Assembly (NCBI GenBank): GCA_022565935.1
Contig: JADFJY010000023.1
Coordinates: forward strand, 1-13,715
Origin: Nitrososphaerota archaeon
Lineage (GTDB): Archaea; Thermoproteota; Nitrososphaeria; Nitrososphaerales; Nitrosopumilaceae
Reading direction: 5' to 3'
DNA length: 13,715 bases
In this document: positions 7,120 through 12,956 of the stretch, piece after piece
How positions within the stretch are numbered: position 1 is the stretch's first letter
How the letters are laid out: every line of letters begins with the position of its first letter
Position numbers and translations under genes: made by a program
The notes under the pieces: generated by a model
The model's input: the letters and a program-made list of their open reading frames with translations, nothing else
Told to the model about the DNA's origin: nothing
Database searches by the model: none

Positions 7120-8316
7120 TTATCCTCTACTTAAGGTAGATACGATTTTGATCACATCGCCATTTTTTAGTTTTTGATCACCACTGATTCTTTGTTTGGT
7201 TTTACAATCAATTGCATGTAAGAATCCCTTAGCAATATCTGCGTGAATTAAACTTGCTAAATCTTTTGCAGTAGAATCGTGTGGAAGTAATTTTGTGTCA
7301 GGTAAAATTATGCCATCTTTGTTAGTTAGTTTAGTTTCGTCTTCTACAGGATATACAACAATAAAGTTTAGAGAATCAAAAACTGCAGTGTTTAAGATTT
7401 TTTGAATACCAGTAGATGTGATTTTGGAAAATACAGACTTTACCAAATCAAGTGCTTTTTGTTGAGGAGGTAGAATTTCTTTTCCTTCAATTATTTTAAA
7501 ACTTTCATCACCTGAAGAATAATCTACAATTCCAGCTTTTGATGCTTTTCGTAAAAGTAACTCAGCTTCAGCACTACAAGGAATTACAGGATCTGAAATT
7601 TTTTTAAGAATATCAAGATCGTGACACAGATCTGCTTTATTTGCAGCAATGATCATTGGTTTTGTATTTTTTCTTAATTCTTTTACAAAAGTTTGGATAT
7701 CAGAATCTTTCCACTCTTTAGGATTTCTAGAAATAAGTCCTAGTTTTTGTAACACTACTTGTACCTGATAGTCTTTAATACCTAATCCAGAGAATCGTTT
7801 TGCAATACCATCAGTAAGTTTTGCTCTTTTCTGATCTATTTCACGGGTAATCTTATCCCATTCTCTTTTGAGAATATCTATAAACCATTGATCAAATTCA
7901 TCTTGAACAAATACTACATCTTCTATAGGATCATGTGTCCCAACTGGAACTGGCTGTCCTTGAATATCAGTACTACCAGCAATGTCAACGACATGAATTA
8001 AAACTTCAGCTTGTCTTGCATCGTCAAGAAATTGATTTCCTAATCCCTTTCCTTCATGGGCACCTGGAACCAATCCTGCAATGTCAATAAGTTTAACTGG
8101 GATTAAACGAGTGCCATTAACACATAATTCATTTTCATGTTGAATCCCAAAATGTTTGCAAGCACAATCTGTTTTAACATAAGCAACACCAACATTTGGT
8201 TCAATTGTTGTAAAAGGGAAATTACCTGATGTTACAGGAGTTTCAGTTGCAGCTGAGAAAAACGTTGATTTTCCAACATTTGTTTTACCTAGTAAACCAA
8301 TTTGCAATACAGTCAA
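7120..8316 (-). CDS. ychF: YchF-type (Obg family) GTPase with C-terminal TGS domain, archaeal form
   Basis: The 398 residues form a P-loop GTPase: GKTNVGKST at 10-18 (G1), DIAGLVPGAHEGKGLGNQFL from 78 (G3 with the long Obg/YchF switch), NKAD at 226-229 (G4), and a TGS domain from about 317 to the end. A helical coiled-coil-like insertion lies at about 140-215. YchF proteins bind ribosomes and act in translation or stress. Bacterial YchF and human OLA1 have a changed G4 and prefer ATP, whereas the NKAD here predicts guanine specificity, as in other archaeal members. No ATG is available: the start is TTG at 8316, with another TTG three codons on. An in-frame stop at 8353-8355 and no earlier start codon limit the choice. 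It is the first gene of the kae1 unit. Confidence 0.9.
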   Translation of the reverse strand: MTVLQIGLLGKTNVGKSTFFSAATETPVTSGNFPFTTIEPNVGVAYVKTDCACKHFGIQHENELCVNGTRLIPVKLIDIAGLVPGAHEGKGLGNQFLDDARQAEVLIHVVDIAGSTDIQGQPVPVGTHDPIEDVVFVQDEFDQWFIDILKREWDKITREIDQKRAKLTDGIAKRFSGLGIKDYQVQVVLQKLGLISRNPKEWKDSDIQTFVKELRKNTKPMIIAANKADLCHDLDILKKISDPVIPCSAEAELLLRKASKAGIVDYSSGDESFKIIEGKEILPPQQKALDLVKSVFSKITSTGIQKILNTAVFDSLNFIVVYPVEDETKLTNKDGIILPDTKLLPHDSTAKDLASLIHADIAKGFLHAIDCKTKQRISGDQKLKNGDVIKIVSTLSRG

Positions 8317-8350
8317 AAATCCAATTCTACTTATTAGTATTACAGAAATC

Positions 8351-8358
8351 GTTTAATG
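8351..8358 (+). promoter_or_regulatory. Putative TATA box for the Fap7-like gene
   Basis: GTTTAATG is centred about 26 nt before the ATG at 8381, fitting a leaderless transcript and supporting that ATG over the upstream TTG at 8372. The 64-bp gap to the YchF-type gene must also carry the divergent promoter, for which only weak AT-rich candidates are visible around 8329-8345. Confidence 0.4.
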
Positions 8359-8380
8359 CAGTTTATCGTGATTGTATAAC

Positions 8381-8929
8381 ATGTCAATTGTAATTACCGG
8401 AAATCCTGGAGTTGGAAAACATGCCATTACACAAGAAATTGCTGAAAAACTAGAACTATCCATAATTGATATCAATAGCATTGCAAAAGATGCAGGTTTA
8501 TTTGAAAAAAATAAAGATACAAACGATGTAGACACTGATAAACTAGAAAAAATCCTTGAACGAAAAATTTCAGAGAAAAATGTGATTGTTGGTCATTTAG
8601 CGCCTTATGTTTTAGATAAAAACAGAGTAAAGATAATGATTGTTTTAAGAAGAAGTCCTTATGATTTAATCTCAGTTTATAAAGAAAGAAAATATACAGA
8701 TGAAAAAAGTACTGAAAATTTGGGTAGTGAAGTATTAGGTATTATTGCACATGACGCAATAAGTAAATTCCAAGAAAAAACATTCCAAATTAACACTAGT
8801 GACAAAACCATTCAAGAAGTGGTAGAAAAAACAATGACTCTAATTTCCAGCAATATAGGTAATGAAGAAGTAGATTGGCTTGATTTGGTTACAAAAAATA
8901 ATGATTTGAAAAAGTTTTTTGTTGACTGA
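8381..8929 (+). CDS. fap7: Adenylate kinase-like NTPase, Fap7/AK6 family
   Basis: Fap7/AK6 proteins are small P-loop nucleotide kinases/ATPases that act in late maturation of the small ribosomal subunit, binding Rps14 (uS11). The 182-residue protein has the P-loop GNPGVGK at 7-13, a GHLAPY segment at 71-76 that matches the family's THxxxY-like strand, an LRRSPYDL motif at 89-96, the KERKYTDEK lid with conserved Arg, and an EN...EVL...DA helix typical of AK6. The residue after the P-loop Lys is His14 instead of the usual Ser/Thr Mg2+ ligand. I chose the ATG at 8381 over the TTG at 8372 because of its fit to the family N-terminus and the TATA spacing. tgtA follows on the same strand, 31 nt from the stop to the preferred tgtA start. 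Confidence 0.82.
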   Translation: MSIVITGNPGVGKHAITQEIAEKLELSIIDINSIAKDAGLFEKNKDTNDVDTDKLEKILERKISEKNVIVGHLAPYVLDKNRVKIMIVLRRSPYDLISVYKERKYTDEKSTENLGSEVLGIIAHDAISKFQEKTFQINTSDKTIQEVVEKTMTLISSNIGNEEVDWLDLVTKNNDLKKFFVD

Positions 8930-8937
8930 TTAAATAA
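8930..8937 (+). promoter_or_regulatory. Putative TATA box for tgtA
   Basis: TTAAATAA lies just after the stop of the upstream gene and is centred about 27 nt before the TTG at 8961. This is leaderless spacing and favours that TTG over the one at 8949. The gene may therefore be transcribed separately from the upstream gene. Confidence 0.4.
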
Positions 8938-8960
8938 CACCTTTTAGTTTGTGTAATTAC

Positions 8961-10472
8961 TTGTTTGAAATTTCAAAAACAGATTTAGCAGGAAGGATAG
9001 GTACTCTATATACTAATCATGGAAAGATTGAGACACCAGCATACATTCCTGTCATTCATCCAGTAAAACAAACAATCTCATCAAAAAAAATTCAAGCAAT
9101 TGGTTTTGATTTAGTAATTACAAATGCATACATTACAAAAAATAATTATGGTGATGAAGCTATAAAAAAAGGAATTCATAAAATTATAGATTTTGATGGT
9201 GCAGTCATGACAGATTCTGGAGGTTATCAAGTTCTAGAATATGGTGATGTTAAAGTTTCACCAACTGATATAGCAAATTTTGAAAAAGGAATCTTAACTG
9301 ATTTTGCAATTCCACTTGACAAACCAACAGGATTTGGACTACCATTGAAAAAAGCAGAAGCATACGTTAAACATACTCTCAAAGTTTCAAAGCAGACACT
9401 AGATGATAGTGAAGACAATGGCCAAATTTGGATTGGTCCAATTCAAGGAGGAGAACATTTTGAACTTGTTGCAAAGTCAACAAAGAAGTTGGTTGATATT
9501 GGTTTTCAGATGCTGGCTTTAGGAAGTCCAGTTGAATTTTTGGAGTCGTATGAATATAGACTATTAGCACAAATGATTGTAGCCGCAAAAAAACAAATGC
9601 CATACTCTATTCCTTTACATCTTTTTGGAGCAGGACATCCTCTAACAATTCCATTTGCTGTGGCTTTGGGATGTGATACATTTGATTCAGCATCCTACAT
9701 GCTTTATGCCAAACATCATAGATACATCACAGATGATGGCACACGATATTTGTCTGATATTGATGTATTTCCATGTAATTGTGAAGTCTGCTCAAAATAT
9801 ACTCCAGATGAATTACGCCACCTTGAAGAAACTGAACAAATCAATCAACTAGCAATTCATAACCTTTATGCAATAAAACTTGAAGTCGATAAGGTAAAGC
9901 AAGCAATCCATGAAGGTAGATTATGGGAATATGTAATGAAAAAGGCAAGAGCTCATCCCAAGTTATTTGAAATTATTGAAGTCATGACAAATAATTATGA
10001 ATTTTTTGGTGTTACTACACCAAAATTCAAAGAAAAGGCTATTTTCCTATATGATAAAGAAGATCAATTTCGTCCAGAGGTTCAATCATATCACAATATT
10101 GTTAGAAAATTCAAATCAAAGAAAAAGAAACTAATCATTACCAGTGAGTCAAATTCAAAGCCTGGATACTTGTCTTATCAATATGTTGAACTAGAAAAAA
10201 AGTTCAAGGATTTTGATTCAATACAGGTATGTCAATATAATCCACAGTTAGGATTAATTCCTATTGAGATTTCAGATATATTTCCAGCAGCACACCATGA
10301 AACATCTAGAATAGATTTTGATCCAAAAGAATTTCCTACGTTTGAAAAGACATGGAAATGCTTCTTTGATAACAACAAGTTTTCAGAAATTTATTACGAT
10401 AAAAATGACAAATTCTTGAAATATTTTGTAAAAATCTTGTCAAAAGATATCAAGAAAAAATCTTTGGTTTAA
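8961..10472 (+). CDS. tgtA: tRNA-guanine(15) transglycosylase (archaeosine synthesis), lacking a PUA domain
   Basis: TgtA swaps guanine-15 in the D-loop of archaeal tRNAs for preQ0, the first step to archaeosine. From the TTG at 8961 the protein is 503 residues and begins FEISKTD, like other family members; a TTG at 8949 would add four. The TIM-barrel part holds MTDSGGYQ with Asp85, the nucleophile region FDSASY with Asp242, and the zinc site C272-x-C274-x2-C277 with His300. From about residue 340 comes an ArcTGT C1/C2-like region including LGLIPIEISDIFPAAHH. Full-length euryarchaeal enzymes are about 580 residues and end in a PUA domain. Here the protein stops where that domain would begin, with a Lys-rich tail. 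The stop falls in normal intergenic sequence, so this looks like a native short form. Confidence 0.93.
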   Translation: MFEISKTDLAGRIGTLYTNHGKIETPAYIPVIHPVKQTISSKKIQAIGFDLVITNAYITKNNYGDEAIKKGIHKIIDFDGAVMTDSGGYQVLEYGDVKVSPTDIANFEKGILTDFAIPLDKPTGFGLPLKKAEAYVKHTLKVSKQTLDDSEDNGQIWIGPIQGGEHFELVAKSTKKLVDIGFQMLALGSPVEFLESYEYRLLAQMIVAAKKQMPYSIPLHLFGAGHPLTIPFAVALGCDTFDSASYMLYAKHHRYITDDGTRYLSDIDVFPCNCEVCSKYTPDELRHLEETEQINQLAIHNLYAIKLEVDKVKQAIHEGRLWEYVMKKARAHPKLFEIIEVMTNNYEFFGVTTPKFKEKAIFLYDKEDQFRPEVQSYHNIVRKFKSKKKKLIITSESNSKPGYLSYQYVELEKKFKDFDSIQVCQYNPQLGLIPIEISDIFPAAHHETSRIDFDPKEFPTFEKTWKCFFDNNKFSEIYYDKNDKFLKYFVKILSKDIKKKSLV

Positions 10473-10474
10473 TT

Positions 10475-10492
10475 AAAAATAAGAAAAAAGAA
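10475..10492 (-). terminator. Possible T-rich terminator for the ferredoxin gene
   Basis: Read on the minus strand, the 38-bp gap after the ferredoxin stop is T-rich (TTCTTTTTTCTTATTTTT), a plausible archaeal terminator between two convergent genes. This is based on composition only. Confidence 0.4.
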
Positions 10493-10510
10493 TGTGCTAA
10501 AAGATTCAGC

Positions 10511-10813
10511 TTATAGTGCTGCGTCTTCTGCCCAACCTTTGATGAAGACACCATTTTTATGAAGAGGAACTGGTTGTCCAGCCGTATAATTCATTGGTCT
10601 CATCCAAAAGATTGATTTAGTTGGGCATACACCGATGCATGCACCATCAGAAATACATCTTTCTGGATAGAAAACAAATGCTTTACCTCTCTTCCAGCCT
10701 TCAACTGGTTTTACTCTAAGGACATCAGGACCAAGAGTTGTACAGATTTCTACACATAGTGCACATCCGATACATCTTTGTTCATCAATGTCTGGAAGTA
10801 TTGCTATTGGCAT
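10511..10813 (-). CDS. Dicluster ferredoxin with Asp in place of one cluster ligand
   Basis: This 100-residue soluble electron carrier has two iron-sulfur motifs. The first is C14-x2-C17-x2-C20-x3-C24. The second is C53-x2-D56-x2-C59-x3-C63-P, in which Asp56 (codon GAT) occupies the second Cys position. A CxxDxxC pattern is known from Pyrococcus furiosus ferredoxin, where the Asp ligates a [4Fe-4S] cluster that readily converts to [3Fe-4S]. About 28 residues separate the motifs, and a tail of about 35 residues rich in Trp, Pro and Gly follows, longer than in minimal ferredoxins. No signal or membrane segment is seen. The partner enzyme is not evident from the neighbours, which are convergent tgtA and small unknown genes. 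A complex-I NuoI subunit is less likely given the length and the lack of nuo neighbours. Confidence 0.9.
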   Translation of the reverse strand: MPIAILPDIDEQRCIGCALCVEICTTLGPDVLRVKPVEGWKRGKAFVFYPERCISDGACIGVCPTKSIFWMRPMNYTAGQPVPLHKNGVFIKGWAEDAAL

Positions 10814-10837
10814 TATAAAATAATGATTGCTTGGTGA

Positions 10838-10846
10838 CTATTTAAA
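10838..10846 (-). promoter_or_regulatory. Strong TATA box for the ferredoxin gene
   Basis: On the minus strand TTTAAATAG is centred about 29 nt before the ATG at 10813, predicting a transcript start within a few bases of the start codon. It is the best TATA match in the window. The rest of the 128-bp gap 10814-10941 is AT-rich with no visible gene. Confidence 0.6.
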
Positions 10847-10911
10847 CCATGATTGAAATACATAACTCTGTTATAAAATTGATCGAGTTAAAACAAATGT
10901 AGAGAGTCAGA

Positions 10912-10928
10912 TTAATAAAAAATAAAAA
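10912..10928 (-). terminator. Possible T-rich terminator after small gene copy A
   Basis: On the minus strand downstream of the stop at 10942 the sequence is a broken T tract (TTTTTATTTTTTATTAA), as at archaeal 3' ends. This is based on composition only. Confidence 0.35.
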
Positions 10929-10941
10929 GATAATATGAATT

Positions 10942-11172
10942 TTATTTTGATTTTACTTCTGCTTTTCTCATTGCATCTATTTGACCAGATGTAACCCAGT
11001 CAAGTAATTCTGCAGAAGAAGGATTGAGTTCTGATTTCTTATCCATCATATTTTTACACCAAATCCAATTTAGTTGATTTAAGATTGGTTTGTTTGCTTC
11101 ATCGTCTTTACGTGTTGCGGCGACTAATGCTGGATCTATTGTTTTAATCCATTCGTCATAAGTTCTTCCCAT
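10942..11172 (-). CDS. Small conserved hypothetical protein, paralogue A
   Basis: The protein has 76 residues and its function is not known to me. It begins MGRTYDEWIKT, has a charged RKDDEANKP segment, an Asn/Trp-rich LNQLNWIW core, and a C-terminal AELLDWVTSGQIDAMRK helix-like stretch. It is soluble and probably mostly helical, with no signal, membrane segment or metal motif; a single Cys39 is absent from the paralogue. It matches paralogue B (11360-11578) at 58 of the first 70 residues, and differences such as I/L, S/T and L/V are mostly conservative, suggesting both copies are under selection. A TATA box centred about 27 nt before the ATG implies leaderless expression. A six-residue C-terminal extension (AEVKSK) distinguishes it from copy B. 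Confidence 0.85.
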   Translation of the reverse strand: MGRTYDEWIKTIDPALVAATRKDDEANKPILNQLNWIWCKNMMDKKSELNPSSAELLDWVTSGQIDAMRKAEVKSK

Positions 11173-11230
11173 GTGGATCGAGTCTTAGCTTACACTAATT
11201 AAAGCTTTTGAAGATTCTATAAAAGGCATA
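11173..11230. repeat. Duplicated divergent promoter region, copy A
   Basis: This stretch aligns without gaps to 11579-11636 at an offset of 406 bp, the same offset as the two small genes. Only scattered mismatches occur. The conserved core is ACTAATTAAAGCTT followed by GAAGATTCTATAA. Confidence 0.85.
11195..11204 (-). promoter_or_regulatory. TATA box of small gene copy A
   Basis: On the minus strand CTTTAATTAG is centred about 27 nt before the ATG at 11172. The same ten bases occur at 11601-11610 at the same distance from copy B, so the promoter was duplicated and kept. Confidence 0.6.
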
Positions 11231-11254
11231 ATGATCGGATTTGTTCTATCCATT

Positions 11255-11340
11255 GTAAACCCAAAAGATTTGGATGCAATCATAATTACTAATGCAAAAC
11301 TAAACAATATGATGAAAAATGCCAAGGAAATTGGGTTTAA
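11255..11340 (+). pseudogene. Shredded remnant of the 5' part of the beta-CASP nuclease gene
   Basis: Two blocks match the intact nuclease gene downstream. Block 1, 11255-11295, matches 11828-11868 with 4 differences in 41 bases and covers codons around 47-60, just at the HAHLDH metal motif. Block 2, 11298-11340, matches 12018-12060 almost perfectly (codons 110-124, the NNMMKNAKEIGF region). About 147 bp that separate the blocks in the real gene are missing, as is most of the 5' end. No start codon or usable frame remains, so this is a dead fragment left by tandem duplication. Confidence 0.9.
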
Positions 11341-11359
11341 CAAAACGATAACATAAATT

Positions 11360-11578
11360 TCACGTTTTTTTTCTCATTGCATCTATTTGACCAGTAGTAA
11401 CCCAATCAAGTAATTCTGCAGAAGTAGGATTGAGTTCCGGTTTCTTATTCATAAGATTGTTAACCCATATCCAGTTGAGTTGATTTAAGAGGGGTTTGTT
11501 TGCTTCGTCATCTTTACGTGTTTTAGCAACGACTGCTTGATCTTGTGTCTTAATCCATTCGTCATAAGTTCTACCCAT
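11360..11578 (-). CDS. Small conserved hypothetical protein, paralogue B
   Basis: The protein has 72 residues and is a close paralogue of the protein at 10942-11172; its function is unknown. The shared core runs from MGRTYDEWIKT through RKDDEANKP, LNQLNWIW and AELLDWVT to GQIDAMRK, and the C-terminus is shortened to KT. Trp8, Trp36, Trp38 and Trp59 are conserved in both copies, which suggests a packed helical fold or an interaction surface. It is divergent from the intact beta-CASP nuclease gene, the ancestral arrangement before duplication. A TATA box lies about 27 nt before the ATG. Its 3' end lies about 20 bp from the nuclease remnant. Confidence 0.85.
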   Translation of the reverse strand: MGRTYDEWIKTQDQAVVAKTRKDDEANKPLLNQLNWIWVNNLMNKKPELNPTSAELLDWVTTGQIDAMRKKT

Positions 11579-11636
11579 GAGGAACGATTCTTAGATTATA
11601 CTAATTAAAGCTTATGAAGATTCTATAATTGTCATA
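11579..11636. repeat. Duplicated divergent promoter region, copy B
   Basis: This is the partner of 11173-11230. It lies between paralogue B and the intact nuclease gene and contains the small gene's TATA box. Confidence 0.85.
11601..11610 (-). promoter_or_regulatory. TATA box of small gene copy B
   Basis: On the minus strand CTTTAATTAG is centred about 27 nt before the ATG at 11578. It is identical in sequence and spacing to the element at 11195-11204. Confidence 0.6.
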
Positions 11637-11689
11637 GGATATATTTCATCTAAGAAGGTTTTAACGTAGATTAAAATCCATCATAATTC

Positions 11690-12955
11690 TTGAATGTTAA
11701 AGTTTTAGGAGCTGCAAATGAAGTTGGTAGATCAGGGTTTTTAGTTAATTGTAATGGGACAAATCTTTTACTCGATTATGGAGTATTATTTGGAAGAAGA
11801 GGAACACCTCCAGGATATCCTGTTCATGTAAAACCAAAAGATCTTGATGCAATCATAATTACTCATGCTCATCTAGATCATTCAGGATATGTCCCATCCC
11901 TTTTTGTAAGTGGAAATACTGATGTTTATGCAACACCTCCAACTTTTGATCTATCAAAGCTATTGATTGAAGATATGCTAAAAATCGAAAAGAATTCTCA
12001 TCCATTTGATTTACCTGAACTAAATAATATGATGAAAAATGCCAAGGAAATTGGGTTTAAACAAAAAATTATCAAAGGGAATGCAACTTTTGAGTTAAGA
12101 GAATCAGGACATGTAATTGGTGGTAGTACTATTTTAGTAGAATCAGAGAAAAAACGAATTTTCTATACTGGAGATATCAAAACAAATGGTTCAAGAATGA
12201 TTCGAGAGATGGATTTGGACATTGGAGAGATTGATTTACTAATTACTGAAAGTACATATGCCAAAACAGAGCAAAAACCTAGGAAAGAATCAGAAAAGGA
12301 GTTAATTGAATTTGCAAATGAAGTAATGGATAGAAAAGGAATATTATTTATTCCATCATTTTCAGTTGAACGCTCTCAAGAGATTGCATGTATTTTAAAG
12401 AGTGTAAATTTTAAACACAAAATTATCATGGACGGAATGGCGCTAAAAGTAAATGAAATAATGTTTAGACATCTAGATTATCTAAGAGATCCTAAAGTTT
12501 TTTCAGAGGCAATCAACAGTTCAACTGCAATAAGAGAACATTCTGAAAGAAAACGTGCAATGAATGATCCTTGTGTAGTAATTTCACCTGCTGGAATGTT
12601 AGTTGGAGGAAATGCCGTATTTTATTTGCAGAACTTGGCATTTGATGATAAAAATGGAATTGCCCTAGTATCTTATCAAGGTGAAGGCACACCAGGTAAA
12701 AAATTACTTGAAACAGGAAAGGTATCATCAAGAGGTAGAGACGTCAATGTTACAGCAGAGGTAAAACAGTTTGAGTTTTCAGGTCATGCAGATAGAAATG
12801 AATTGTTTGATATGATCAAAAAAATCAAAGGAAACCCAAAAGTATGGGCGATTCATGGGGATTCTGAATCATGTGATATGTTTGCTAAAGAAATTCATGA
12901 AAAATTTGGTTTAGAAACATATGCCCCTGCAGTAAATGATACAATTACTGTCTGA
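11690..12955 (+). CDS. Metallo-beta-lactamase/beta-CASP ribonuclease (aCPSF2-like, CPSF73 family)
   Basis: Beta-CASP ribonucleases of this family cut or trim RNA in 3'-end formation and decay using two Zn2+. The 421-residue protein has HAHLDH at 59-64 (motif 2), His141 in SGHVIGG (motif 3), Asp162 in YTGD (motif 4), the beta-CASP insert with Glu187 in TEST (motif A), His366 in FSGHAD (motif B) and His389 in IHGDSES (motif C). Length and the lack of N-terminal KH domains fit the aCPSF2 group rather than the longer aCPSF1; aRNase J has a different motif C context. The start is TTG at 11690: the ATG at 11694 is out of frame, and MNVKVLGAANEVG is the usual N-terminus. A TTTTAACG box lies about 26 nt upstream. 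An Ogg1-type gene follows after one base, implying co-transcription. Confidence 0.92.
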   Translation: MNVKVLGAANEVGRSGFLVNCNGTNLLLDYGVLFGRRGTPPGYPVHVKPKDLDAIIITHAHLDHSGYVPSLFVSGNTDVYATPPTFDLSKLLIEDMLKIEKNSHPFDLPELNNMMKNAKEIGFKQKIIKGNATFELRESGHVIGGSTILVESEKKRIFYTGDIKTNGSRMIREMDLDIGEIDLLITESTYAKTEQKPRKESEKELIEFANEVMDRKGILFIPSFSVERSQEIACILKSVNFKHKIIMDGMALKVNEIMFRHLDYLRDPKVFSEAINSSTAIREHSERKRAMNDPCVVISPAGMLVGGNAVFYLQNLAFDDKNGIALVSYQGEGTPGKKLLETGKVSSRGRDVNVTAEVKQFEFSGHADRNELFDMIKKIKGNPKVWAIHGDSESCDMFAKEIHEKFGLETYAPAVNDTITV

Positions 12956-12956
12956 A

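Noticed and set aside
10864..10889. Short inverted repeat (AACTC ... GAGTT) upstream of the ferredoxin gene
   Set aside because: Five-base arms with a 16-base loop are expected by chance in AT-rich DNA, and there is no second copy or known operator pattern.
11173..11359. Mobile element or transposon scar between the two small genes
   Set aside because: No terminal inverted repeats or transposase remnant; the whole stretch is explained by duplication of the adjacent nuclease gene.
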